A stretch of 64,000 nucleotides of DNA, taken from positions 62,001-126,000 of the forward strand of contig NZ_JACVPZ010000001.1 in the NCBI RefSeq assembly GCF_018881605.1, written 5' to 3'. Positions 9,320-17,331 of this stretch are shown here, in pieces. The DNA is from Polynucleobacter sp. UB-Tiil-W10 (lineage in GTDB: Bacteria; Pseudomonadota; Gammaproteobacteria; Burkholderiales; Burkholderiaceae). The translations under genes were made by a program, and so were the position numbers. The notes under the pieces are model-generated. The model ran no database searches. It saw only the letters and a list, made by a program, of their open reading frames with translations, and had not been told where the DNA came from. The first letter of the stretch is position 1; each line of letters starts with the position of its first letter.

Positions 9320-9667
9320 ATGATTTCTGGTCTGGTACAAATCCTTCTGTTTCAAAGCCTGGGCGAACTGGTTTCCAAGTTCCTGCTACCAACACTACCT
9401 GGTCCAGTGATTGGATTAGTTCTATTAGTCCTTTGGCTTGTATTACGCAAAGGAATCAATTCCGAATTAGCGATGGTTGCCGATGGGTTTAGTCAGTACC
9501 TGGGCCTACTTTTTGTACCTGCAGCCGTTGGCGTCGTTCTTTTCTTGCCTCAGCTAAAGGCTAATGCCTTGGCCATTATTAGCGCGCTGATCGGCAGCGT
9601 CATTCTCACTATCGCCTCCAGCGCTCTTGTAGCACGGTTTTTAAGCAAGAAAGAATCTCATGAGTGA
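9320..9667 (+). CDS. lrgA: CidA/LrgA family membrane protein
   Basis: A 115-residue protein made almost entirely of four hydrophobic segments. The L-P-T-L-P-G-P-V-I-G-L motif near residues 24-34 is diagnostic of the LrgA/CidA family. These holin-like proteins act with LrgB/CidB in pyruvate transport and control of autolysis, according to work in other bacteria. It overlaps lrgB by 8 bp. No LytTR-type regulator is encoded nearby. Confidence 0.88.
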   Translation: MISGLVQILLFQSLGELVSKFLLPTLPGPVIGLVLLVLWLVLRKGINSELAMVADGFSQYLGLLFVPAAVGVVLFLPQLKANALAIISALIGSVILTIASSALVARFLSKKESHE

Positions 9668-10388
9668 AAAACACTCCATTGTGGAGATTTGGGTCTACTT
9701 ATCAGGCAGCCCGCTCTTTGCTCTATTTATTACGCTGGCAGCCTATCAAATTGGGTTAACTATTTATAAGGCCAGCCATCAGAATCCTGTAGCTAACCCA
9801 GTAGCGATTGCTATCCTGATCGTAGCGAGCACTATTCAATTTATTGAGATGCCCTATTCGACCTATTTTGAAGGCGCCCAATTTATTCATTTCCTGCTCG
9901 GCTCCGCGACAGTCTCTTTAGCGATACCTATTTATCGAGGCCTAAGCAGTCTCAAAGGTAGATCCATTCCACTGATTGTTTCGCTCTGCACAGGTGGCCT
10001 AGTGTCAATCATCAGTGCTGTGGGAATTGCCACGATGCTAGGGGCTGACTCCAGCATTACCGGAGCAATGTATCCCAAATCGGTAACGGCCCCAATCGCT
10101 ATGGGTATCGCAGAACGGATTGGTGTCTCGCCTACCCTCACTGCGATCTTTGCAGTGAGCACAGGAATACTCGGAGCAATCTTGGCGCCTTTTGTTCTCA
10201 ATGCATTGGGTATGAAAGCCTGGTGGCAAAGAGGCTTTGCGATTGGCATCGGTGCACACGGCATTGGTACCTCACGTGCGTTTAGCATCCATCCAGAAGC
10301 TGGAACCTATGCGAGCCTAGCAATGGGAATGAATGGCGTGGTGAGTGCTGTTGCAATACCAGTGATTTACCATTTGCTGAATCACTAA
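9660..10388 (+). CDS. lrgB: LrgB/CidB family membrane protein
   Basis: A 242-residue polytopic protein. The motifs P-K-S-V-T-A-P-I-A and the C-terminal G-I-G-A-H-G-I-G-T-S-R-A are the LrgB family fingerprints. It is translationally coupled to lrgA through an 8-bp overlap. Only 3 bp separate its stop from the convergent higA stop, and no terminator hairpin is evident there. Confidence 0.9.
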   Translation: MSEKHSIVEIWVYLSGSPLFALFITLAAYQIGLTIYKASHQNPVANPVAIAILIVASTIQFIEMPYSTYFEGAQFIHFLLGSATVSLAIPIYRGLSSLKGRSIPLIVSLCTGGLVSIISAVGIATMLGADSSITGAMYPKSVTAPIAMGIAERIGVSPTLTAIFAVSTGILGAILAPFVLNALGMKAWWQRGFAIGIGAHGIGTSRAFSIHPEAGTYASLAMGMNGVVSAVAIPVIYHLLNH

Positions 10389-10391
10389 TTT

Positions 10392-10715
10392 TTAGGCAGC
10401 CAATAAATCCGAGATTTGTACGTGCTTCACTTTTGTCTTAAGCGTCTTTCTGGCTTTCCATAAGTCATAAGTAGACTGTTGAGCCAACCAAAGACTTGCG
10501 CTACCACCATTTTCAACTCCTAACCATGCCTCAATTCTCAATGCCATCTCAGGGGAAATTGCGGCCTTGGCATTTAATACTCGAGATAAAGCAGCCCTAG
10601 TAACACCAAGCTGTTCTGCTGCAGCAGTAACAGTAATCCCAAGGGCAGGCAGAATGTCATCACGCAAGGTGAGTCCTGGATGTGGGGGGTTAAACAATTT
10701 TCTCATTTTTATCAT
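10392..10715 (-). CDS. higA: HigA-family addiction module antitoxin (XRE helix-turn-helix)
   Basis: About 107 residues. The opening P-P-H-P-G-L-T-L-R-D-D and the helix-turn-helix A-A-E-Q-L-G-V-T-R-A-A-L-S-R-V are typical of HigA antitoxins, as is W-L-A-Q-Q-x-x-Y-D-L-W in the C-terminal half. It is expected to bind and neutralise the HigB RNase and to repress its own promoter. The ATG at 10715 overlaps the toxin TGA (TGATG) and lies 9 nt after AGGA; an internal ATG at 10706 is an alternative start. Confidence 0.88.
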   Translation of the reverse strand: MIKMRKLFNPPHPGLTLRDDILPALGITVTAAAEQLGVTRAALSRVLNAKAAISPEMALRIEAWLGVENGGSASLWLAQQSTYDLWKARKTLKTKVKHVQISDLLAA

Positions 10716-10993
10716 CAATGGTAGTCCTGATAATTTACCAACACTACATCTTCACCTTCAAACCTAAAAGTAATTCTCCAATTGCCGCTAACAGAAATTG
10801 AAAAATGGCCGACCAGTTTGCCGCTTAAAGAATGTAATCGCCAACCGGGAATATTCACATCCTCCCAATTTCGAGCCTCATGCAATCTAGACAATTGACG
10901 GGAAAGACGAGGCGCATGACTACTTTGAATACCAGCACGGCTTCCGGTTTCAAAAAATAGCTGCAATCCTTTGTGTCGGAACGATTTGATCAT
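10715..10993 (-). CDS. higB: HigB-type (RelE superfamily) mRNA interferase toxin
   Basis: 92 residues, the usual HigB length, when started at the ATG at 10993 (M-I-K-S-F-R-H-K-G-L). An upstream reading from 11032 would place coding sequence over the operator. Conserved HigB features are visible: G-L-x-x-F-F-E-T-G near the start, L-H-x-L, G-x-W-R-I-T-F-R-F, and V-x-x-x-D-Y-H at the C-terminus. The family cleaves mRNA on the ribosome. It precedes higA and shares one base with it. The start codon lies 3 bp from a perfect 11-bp inverted repeat, and no good Shine-Dalgarno is visible. Confidence 0.88.
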   Translation of the reverse strand: MIKSFRHKGLQLFFETGSRAGIQSSHAPRLSRQLSRLHEARNWEDVNIPGWRLHSLSGKLVGHFSISVSGNWRITFRFEGEDVVLVNYQDYH

Positions 10994-10996
10994 ACC

Positions 10997-11023
10997 ATAT
11001 TGTATAGTGTTGCTATACAATAT
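10997..11023 (-). promoter_or_regulatory. Perfect inverted repeat, probable HigA operator
   Basis: ATATTGTATAG, a 5-bp spacer TGTTG, then CTATACAATAT: perfect 11-bp arms. It lies 3 bp upstream of the higB ATG and contains TATACAAT-like -10 sequence in both directions. Autoregulation by HigA at such a palindrome is the norm for the family. The close placement implies a very short or absent 5' leader. Confidence 0.75.
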
Positions 11024-11055
11024 TCCAACCAATTAAAAACCTAATTTTTGCACGG

Positions 11056-12399
11056 TTAACTCACTCTCATTGCCACATCAATAGCATCACCTAAAACGCT
11101 ACACATAAATTCCACTTCTTCTGGTTTAGAAATAAATGGTGGGCCTACAGCAATGGCGTCGCCTGCGACTCGCACTAGCGTGCCCATTTCTATGCAGGCC
11201 TCCAGCACTTTCATAGAGCGAAGACCAGGTTTTCCGGGCACAGGATCAAGCTCAACCGCTCCTGATAATCCAAAGTTACGAATATCTAAGATCCCTGACT
11301 TACCTTTTAAGGCATGAAGACCATTTTCTAAAACAGGTTCGAGAGCTCGAGCACGATTAACCAAATCATCAGACTCAAAAATATCGAGCACAGCATGACC
11401 AGCAGCAGCAGGAATTGGGTGGCCTGAATAGGTATAGCCGTGGAAGAATTCAATGGCTTGCTCTTGTCCACCATTAGCAATGATATTGTCATAGATATCA
11501 CCACGCACGATCACCCCACCCAATGGAATCACTCCATTGGTAATTCCCTTGGCAAAAGTAATCATGTCAGGAGTAACACCAAAGCGATCAGCTCCGAAGT
11601 TCGCTCCTAAGCGGCCAAAACCAGTAATGACTTCATCAAAGATCAGCAAAATACCGTGCTTGGTACAGATCTCGCGAATCCTTTGCAAATAACCCTCTGG
11701 CGGTACGATCACGCCAGTAGATCCTTGTACAGGCTCCATGATGACTGCGGCAATTGTATTGGCATCGTGAAGTGCAACAATCTTTTCTAACTCCTCCGCC
11801 AAATGAGCTCCCCACTTTGGCTGCCCTCTTGAGAAAGCCATTTCCGACAGGTTAAGTGTGTGAGGCAAATGATCAACCCCAGGCATCATCATGCTGGCAA
11901 ACATTTTTCGGTTGGCGACCATGCCGCCTACAGAAATACCTGCAATACCAACGCCGTGATAAGCGCGATCTCGTCCAATCAACCGAATGCGGGATGCGTT
12001 ACCCATTACGCGGTGATAACCAATCGCAATCTTCAATGCTGTATCAACCGCCTCCGAACCGGAATTAGTAAAGAACACTTTATCCAACCCCTTAGGAGCC
12101 AGCTTGGCAATACGATTAGCTAGGCTAAAAGTCGTTTCACTGGCCATCTGAAACGCGGGGCAATAATCCATGGTTTCAAACTGCTTTTGAATGGCTGCAC
12201 CAATACGAGGATCAGCGTGCCCTAATGGGGAGCACCAAAGCCCCGATAAACCATCAAACAGCTTACGACCATGATCATCAAAGTAGTAAGCTCCCTTAGC
12301 AGACTGCATGATCTTAGGGTGATGCTGAAAGTAACGGTTGGGTGTGAACGGCAGCCAATAGGCTGACATGTCAATTGGCTTTGTTGATTTGTGATCCAT
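11056..12399 (-). CDS. Class III omega-aminotransferase (beta-alanine:pyruvate type)
   Basis: A PLP-dependent enzyme of 447 residues. S-G-S-E at 113-116 binds the PLP phosphate, D255 in L-I-F-D-E-V-I-T-G-F-G-R contacts the pyridine nitrogen, and K284 in F-A-K-G-I-T-N-G forms the Schiff base. The N-terminal W-L-P-F-T-P-N-R and D-G-L-S-G-L-W, and H-G-Y-T-Y-S-G-H-P later, match omega-amino acid:pyruvate aminotransferases. It transfers an omega-amino group (beta-alanine, or a mono- or diamine) to pyruvate. It is divergent from the SnoaL-like gene and the FAD oxidoreductase, which suggests a shared amine-catabolic role. Confidence 0.85.
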   Translation of the reverse strand: MDHKSTKPIDMSAYWLPFTPNRYFQHHPKIMQSAKGAYYFDDHGRKLFDGLSGLWCSPLGHADPRIGAAIQKQFETMDYCPAFQMASETTFSLANRIAKLAPKGLDKVFFTNSGSEAVDTALKIAIGYHRVMGNASRIRLIGRDRAYHGVGIAGISVGGMVANRKMFASMMMPGVDHLPHTLNLSEMAFSRGQPKWGAHLAEELEKIVALHDANTIAAVIMEPVQGSTGVIVPPEGYLQRIREICTKHGILLIFDEVITGFGRLGANFGADRFGVTPDMITFAKGITNGVIPLGGVIVRGDIYDNIIANGGQEQAIEFFHGYTYSGHPIPAAAGHAVLDIFESDDLVNRARALEPVLENGLHALKGKSGILDIRNFGLSGAVELDPVPGKPGLRSMKVLEACIEMGTLVRVAGDAIAVGPPFISKPEEVEFMCSVLGDAIDVAMRVS

Positions 12400-12499
12400 G
12401 CTTGTCTCAAATTTTTTTATTGGAATAATTCGATACTATCGTATTTTCAAGGTCCTTCATTGAACACCTTAATTAATTACACTGAATATCCCGCTTCCC

Positions 12500-12897
12500 A
12501 TGCAGAAAACTAATGATCAAATTACGGTAGCCACCTTGGCAGCGTTTAGTGCGGCCTGGAATCGCCACGATATTGATGCTCTCATGAGTTACATGACTGA
12601 TGACTGCGTTTTTAAACTGCAGCCGGACCAGATGCCTGTGGAACACGCCATGTCGGTACAGAAGCTGTAAGAGCTGCTTTTGAAAGCGCTTGGTTAAACT
12701 TTCCCGATGCCAAATGGATTAATGATCGGCACTTTGTCCAACAGGACCTAGGGATATCTGAGTGGACATTTACCGGAACGGCCGCTGATGGTTCTCGGGT
12801 AGAAGCCGACGGAGTAGATATCTTCACCTTCAAGGATGGCAAGATTCAAATGAAAAATGTCTTTCGCAAGAATCGCCCCAACCTTCCAGCAAAATAA
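12500..12897 (+). pseudogene. SnoaL/NTF2-like small protein gene with a single-base frameshift
   Basis: From the ATG at 12500 the first frame encodes a typical NTF2-like N-terminus (A-F-x-A-A-W-N-R-H-D-I-D-A-L-M) and stops early at about 12669. From about 12622 a second frame continues to a TAA at 12895-12897, with A-G-P-D-A-C-G-T-R-H-V-G then S-E-W-T-F-T-G and D-G-V-D-I-F. Restoring one base near 12611-12617 (after TTTTTAAA) joins the two into a 132-residue protein. The break is therefore a -1 shift at a short homopolymer, from mutation or sequencing error. Function is unknown; the fold includes many small isomerases and binding proteins. Confidence 0.85.
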
Positions 12898-12923
12898 GCG
12901 GGAATGCCCTAGACTCGATCTCC

Positions 12924-14309
12924 ATGAAATATGACCCGCTTTATGACCCGCTAACTTCCTCCAATCCTGGAGCAGGACAAGACTATGCACCCAGCTATTG
13001 GGCTGCTAGTGCTGGCATACCACCAAAAACAGATGGTCCGATTACACAAGATATTGATGTCGATGTTGTTGTCATTGGCTCAGGGTCGACAGGTGTATCT
13101 ACTGCGCTTCATTTAGCACAGGAGCATGGCATTAAGGCAGTGATCTTGGAGGCCAATCAAACTGCATGGGGTTGCTCCAGCAGAAGTGGAGGACAAGGTC
13201 AAAATGCTAGTGGTCGGTTATCAAGATCACAATGGATTGAGCGCTGGGGGTTAGAAACGGCCAAAAAATTAGATCGAGAAATTTATACCGGTTTTGAAAA
13301 TTTCAAAGATCTTGTTAGTCAAATTGACTGTGATGCAACCGATGGCGGCCACCTCTATGTCGCACATCGCCCAGAGAAATTGGCTTACCTTCAAAATGAA
13401 GCAAGGGTTCGCAAAGAGATTTTTGGATACGACCCCTTATTAATGGGCTCTCAAGCATTAAGGGAGCAGTACTGCGATGATCATGATGCCGCTGGAGCAA
13501 TGTTAGAGCGCGAAGGTGTTGGCATTCACCCGCTGAAATTTACTTTTGGCTTGCTCAAAAAAGCACAAAGTCTAGGCGTAAAGATTCATACCAGCAGTCC
13601 CGTGGAATCTTGGGAAACGATTAATGGAGTTCATCATATTCAAACACCCGGTGGTGTAGTTCGCGCTAAACGTATTGCCATTTGTACTGGTGGCTACGGA
13701 ATACAAGGATTAAAACCCGTCAAAAATCGCATTCTTCCGATTCTGTCAAATTCAGTAGTGACTAGACCGCTGACCGATGCAGAGATAGCCGCCTGTAATT
13801 TTCGGTCACATACCTTCCTTACAGATACTCGGACGCTGCGTTTTTATTACCGACTTCTAAAAGACAATCGCCTGCAATTGGGCAGTCGCAGCTCTATTAG
13901 TGGAGCAGATGCCAACTCACCTGAGCATCTGAAGTTGCTAACAGATGCGATTGCTAGAAAGTTTCCTCCACTTGCCGGAATACAGATTGATTACTCATGG
14001 TGGGGCTGGGTAGATGTGAGTCACGATATGATGCCGCGCATTACTCAGCCAGATCCAAAGCAAATGGTTTGGTATGCATTGGGATATGGAGGCAATGGCG
14101 TTTCCTTCTCCACCTGGGCTGGCAAGCGCTTGGCTGAGCTGGTTGCAGGAAGCAAAGAAAACTCCGAAGTATTTAAGCTCCCGATTTACAACTCCCCTTT
14201 AGAATTTCCTAACTTGTTTGGCCAAGTATGCTCAGAAGCATTTGCCCCTTTTAGAAGATTGGGGCAAAGTTTTCTATACAAGTGGTATTGGCTTAAAGAT
14301 GAAAAATAA
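12924..14309 (+). CDS. FAD-dependent amino acid/amine oxidoreductase (DAO family, PuuB/OrdL-like)
   Basis: 461 residues. The dinucleotide-binding motif G52-S-G-S-T-G57 follows V-D-V-V-V-I, and the family element S-S-R-S-G-G-Q-G-Q-N follows at about 92. C-terminal G-Y-G-G-N-G-V-S-F-S-T-W-A-G is the DAO-family flavin-binding tail. The closest functional class by architecture is gamma-glutamylputrescine oxidase and related glycine/sarcosine oxidases, which act on secondary or primary amines. It lies 26 bp after the frameshifted SnoaL-like gene and upstream of a Bug binding protein and a gamma-glutamyltransferase. The first codons contain a 12-bp tandem repeat encoding Y-D-P-L twice. Confidence 0.85.
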   Translation: MKYDPLYDPLTSSNPGAGQDYAPSYWAASAGIPPKTDGPITQDIDVDVVVIGSGSTGVSTALHLAQEHGIKAVILEANQTAWGCSSRSGGQGQNASGRLSRSQWIERWGLETAKKLDREIYTGFENFKDLVSQIDCDATDGGHLYVAHRPEKLAYLQNEARVRKEIFGYDPLLMGSQALREQYCDDHDAAGAMLEREGVGIHPLKFTFGLLKKAQSLGVKIHTSSPVESWETINGVHHIQTPGGVVRAKRIAICTGGYGIQGLKPVKNRILPILSNSVVTRPLTDAEIAACNFRSHTFLTDTRTLRFYYRLLKDNRLQLGSRSSISGADANSPEHLKLLTDAIARKFPPLAGIQIDYSWWGWVDVSHDMMPRITQPDPKQMVWYALGYGGNGVSFSTWAGKRLAELVAGSKENSEVFKLPIYNSPLEFPNLFGQVCSEAFAPFRRLGQSFLYKWYWLKDEK

Positions 14310-14352
14310 ATTCACCATTTCAGACTTCAATTTATTTTCAATAAAGGCTCTT

Positions 14353-15333
14353 ATGAATCTCCTTCATCGCATCGCACTTAGCATTACCCTGTCCTTGGGT
14401 TTGATCAATCTCAGTAATGCAGCGCCCGATACTGATTGGCCTAAAAAACCAATCCAAATGATCCTCTCCTTCCCCGCCGGAGGTGCATCCGATGTCTTCG
14501 CTCGCAGTATTGCTGCACCACTTGGAGAATCTTTAGGTCAAGCGGTTGTGATTGAAAATAAGCCTGGTGCGGGCGGAATGATTGGCATGACTGCAGCAGC
14601 TAAAGCAAACCCCGATGGATACACAGTTCACTTTAGCGCCTTAACCAATCAAGCTATTGCGCAAGCGCTCTTTAGTAATGCCCCTGTTAACTTAGAAAAA
14701 GATTTTGTTTCGGTTGCGCTGGTCGGCTCGATTCCCCACATCCTTGAAGTAAACCCAACCGTTCCCGCAAAAAATATGCCCGAACTCATTGCCTTTATTA
14801 AATCTAAAAACGGTAACTTTAATTACGCCTCCCAAGGTAACGGAACCCTATCCCATCTTGAGGCCCAATTATTTATGGAGCGCATCGGAGCTACTGGGGT
14901 TCACATCCCCTATAAAGGTAGCAGCTTTGCCTTGCCTGATTTAATTGCTGGTAATACCTTAATGATGTTTGATAGCCTTACCGCATCATTACCGCACATC
15001 CAAAGTGGCAAACTCAGACCCATTGCATTGGTTTCCTCGGAACGCTCACCCTTAATGCTTAATGTGCCGACTTTTGAGCAAGATGGCATGAAAAAATTCG
15101 ATGTTGAAAATTTATTTGCTATCTATGCCCCCAAAGGCACACCTCCCGGAGTAGTTGCTCGTCTGGAAAAAGAGATCCGTAAAATCCTGACTAACCCTGA
15201 CTTTAAAAATAGATTGGCTAATCAGGGTGTCCATCCCCAGTTTGCCAATTCCGAAAAGTTAACTGAGATTACTATTGCTGAACAAGCTAAGTGGGCCAAG
15301 ATTGTGAAAGCCTCCAATATTAAAATTGATTAA
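14353..15333 (+). CDS. Tripartite tricarboxylate transporter (Bug family) periplasmic binding protein
   Basis: 326 residues from the ATG at 14353, chosen because it opens a clean Sec signal peptide (cleavage after S-N-A, about residue 23); longer in-frame readings would overlap the oxidoreductase gene. The mature protein begins W-P-K-K-P-I-Q-M-I-L-S-F-P-A-G-G-A-S-D, the Bug/TctC signature, with K-P-G-A-G-G later. No TctA/TctB permease genes are nearby, so it is an orphan receptor, common in Burkholderiales. Ligands of this family are carboxylates, amides and related small acids. It lies within a probable amine or gamma-glutamyl catabolic unit. Confidence 0.9.
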   Translation: MNLLHRIALSITLSLGLINLSNAAPDTDWPKKPIQMILSFPAGGASDVFARSIAAPLGESLGQAVVIENKPGAGGMIGMTAAAKANPDGYTVHFSALTNQAIAQALFSNAPVNLEKDFVSVALVGSIPHILEVNPTVPAKNMPELIAFIKSKNGNFNYASQGNGTLSHLEAQLFMERIGATGVHIPYKGSSFALPDLIAGNTLMMFDSLTASLPHIQSGKLRPIALVSSERSPLMLNVPTFEQDGMKKFDVENLFAIYAPKGTPPGVVARLEKEIRKILTNPDFKNRLANQGVHPQFANSEKLTEITIAEQAKWAKIVKASNIKID

Positions 15334-15367
15334 TTACTAGCAACATTAAATAACTAGAAAACAGACT

Positions 15368-16957
15368 ATGTTGATATCCCCTCCATTTAGCGGCGGCCGC
15401 GCTCCTGTGCTGGCGCGTAATACTGTTGCAAGCTCTCAGCCGCTGGCCACTCAAGCTGGCATTGAAGTGCTTCAGAATGGTGGCAATGCAGTCGATGCCG
15501 CTCTCGCAACCGCGATCACACTTACTGTTGTAGAGCCTACGATGAATGGCATCGGCGGGGATGGATTTGCAATTCTTTGGGATGGTAAGAAACTGCATGG
15601 CTTAAATGCTTCTGGGTGCGCACCTGCCGCTTGGACGCCAGAGTATTTTGCAGGTAAAGCAGCCATGGATTTAATCGGCTGGAATACCGTCACTGTTCCG
15701 GGCATGGTGGCCGGATGGATTGAGCTCTCCAGAAAATTTGGCAAACTTCCATTTGCACAATTATTTAAACGTGCGATTGATTATGCGGAAAATGGCTTTC
15801 CCGTTTCACCCGTGATTGCTCGTCAGTGGCGTGAAGCAATTCCAATCCTGAAAAATCAACCGGGTTTTGCAGAGTCATTTTTGATTGATGGCAAAGCACC
15901 TCAAGCAGGTCAAATCTGGAAATACCCAGCACAAGCAAAAACGCTAAAAGAAATTGCTGCCACTGAAGGGGAATCTTTTTACAAGGGGCCACTTGCAAAA
16001 AGTATGGTGGAATTTGCTCAAGCTACTGGCGGCTGCTTCACTATGCAAGACTTTGCAGATAACAAACCAGAGTGGGTTGAGCCTCTCGCCTTTGATTACG
16101 GCGACTACACTCTCCATGAGATCCCGCCGAACGGCTCAGGCATTGCTGCACAAATTGCATTGGGGATATTACAAGCGACCAATGTGAAGCAATACCCCGC
16201 TAATTCAGCGCAGCGTATTCACTTGCAGATTGAAGCAATGCGGATGGCATTTGCTGATGTCTATGCTTATGTATCGGATGCTCGCTCCATGCAAATGCCG
16301 GTGAGTTCCTTATTGGATAGAGAATATTTGGCTAGCCGTGCAGCTATGATTGATCACCACAAGGCTGGTAGTTATGGTCCTGGCGATCCTCATTCGGGTG
16401 GCACTGTTTATTTATGTGCCGCTGATGATTCCGGCATGATGATTTCTTATATTCAATCAAACTTCAAAGGTTTTGGTTCTGGCGTTGTCGCACCAGGTGG
16501 GATTGCCTTTCATAATCGAGGCATGAGTTTCAGGCTCGACGATGGGCACCCCAATCAAGTTGCCCCAGGCAAACGTCCTTTCCACACCATTCTCCCCGCC
16601 TTCTTGACCAAAGACGGCCAACCGACTATGGCATTTGGCGTGATGGGTGGCAATATGCAACCGCAAGGTCACATCCAATTCGTGATGCGCTTTGTAGATG
16701 AATACCTTAATCCGCAAGCCTGCTCTGATGCGCCGCGTTGGCGTATTGATGACTTAGGAAAACTCACCGTTGAAGCAGCGATGCCAGCAAGTGTTGTCGA
16801 GGGACTAAAAGTACTTGGTCATGAGGTTGCTGTGCAACCAGCAAGCAGCTTAGACTTTGGAAGCGCCCAAGCAGTTGCTAGGTTGAGTGCAGATGCTGAT
16901 TCAGCTTATATCGCTGGTAGCGATCATCGCAGAGATGGGTTAGCGACTGGATTCTAA
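15368..16957 (+). CDS. Gamma-glutamyltransferase family protein (N-terminal nucleophile hydrolase)
   Basis: 529 residues. The autoprocessing site and nucleophile is T346 in H-S-G-G-T346-V-Y-L. N-terminal features N-G-G-N-A-V-D-A-A and N-G-I-G-G-D-G-F, and G-S-G-V-V-A-P-G-G in the small subunit, match the GGT family. Members hydrolyse or transfer gamma-glutamyl groups. No signal peptide is visible, so it is probably a cytoplasmic GGT-like enzyme rather than the periplasmic glutathione-degrading form. It lies 34 bp after the Bug protein gene. Together with the upstream FAD oxidoreductase it fits removal of gamma-glutamyl groups from oxidised amines. Confidence 0.87.
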   Translation: MLISPPFSGGRAPVLARNTVASSQPLATQAGIEVLQNGGNAVDAALATAITLTVVEPTMNGIGGDGFAILWDGKKLHGLNASGCAPAAWTPEYFAGKAAMDLIGWNTVTVPGMVAGWIELSRKFGKLPFAQLFKRAIDYAENGFPVSPVIARQWREAIPILKNQPGFAESFLIDGKAPQAGQIWKYPAQAKTLKEIAATEGESFYKGPLAKSMVEFAQATGGCFTMQDFADNKPEWVEPLAFDYGDYTLHEIPPNGSGIAAQIALGILQATNVKQYPANSAQRIHLQIEAMRMAFADVYAYVSDARSMQMPVSSLLDREYLASRAAMIDHHKAGSYGPGDPHSGGTVYLCAADDSGMMISYIQSNFKGFGSGVVAPGGIAFHNRGMSFRLDDGHPNQVAPGKRPFHTILPAFLTKDGQPTMAFGVMGGNMQPQGHIQFVMRFVDEYLNPQACSDAPRWRIDDLGKLTVEAAMPASVVEGLKVLGHEVAVQPASSLDFGSAQAVARLSADADSAYIAGSDHRRDGLATGF

Positions 16958-16979
16958 AGTAAAGTTTTAGAAAAGTAGT

Positions 16980-17171
16980 CTACCAATCCAAATCATCATC
17001 ACTAGCATTTGAAAATGCCTCAATAAGCAAATCTTCATCGCCGTCACTAGCGATAGCTCGAGCACTTTCACGCCATCCCACTCTAACCGTCTTATTGGGC
17101 TCATTAAGATATAAAGCACGCTTACCTGCTTTGACAGTCAGTTCACATTTGAAATTCAGATCATTTATCAC
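16980..17171 (-). CDS. Small acidic-tailed hypothetical protein (63 aa)
   Basis: I do not recognise the family with confidence. The 63-residue product starts at a GTG, has a basic centre (K-A-G-K-R-A-L-Y-L) followed by V-R-V-G-W-R-E-S-A-R-A-I-A, and ends in an acidic tail with D-G-D-E-D-L-L and D-D-D-L-D-W. The layout of a basic N-terminal half and an acidic C-terminal half is reminiscent of small antitoxins. It is convergent with the gamma-glutamyltransferase gene and divergent from the toxin-like gene at 17332. The ribosome binding site is weak, so the start and even expression are uncertain. Confidence 0.5.
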   Translation of the reverse strand: MINDLNFKCELTVKAGKRALYLNEPNKTVRVGWRESARAIASDGDEDLLIEAFSNASDDDLDW

Positions 17172-17306
17172 AAGAGTAGAAATAGTGAAATTAGATTTCT
17201 ATTTTAATAAAAGTGCGATGCAAAATTTCTGAAATGAATGCCAGTATTTCTATTGGGGTGATTGATACCCTAACTCATCTATAGACTCACCAATTTGATA
17301 AAATAT

Positions 17307-17319
17307 GTATATACAATAC
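17307..17319 (+). repeat. Copy 1 of 13-bp direct repeat GTATATACAATAC
   Basis: The 13-mer lies just upstream of the toxin-like gene, between 12 and 25 bp before its ATG. An identical copy occurs at 17594-17606 near the end of the same gene. Its core TATACAATA is also in both arms of the higBA operator. It may be an operator half-site or simply AT-rich promoter sequence. Confidence 0.6.
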
Positions 17320-17331
17320 TAAGGTGAGAGC

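Noticed and set aside
16952..16972. Inverted repeat TTCTAAA/TTTAGAA after the GGT gene
   Set aside because: Weak AT-only stem without a T run; it overlaps the stop codon and is not convincing as a terminator.
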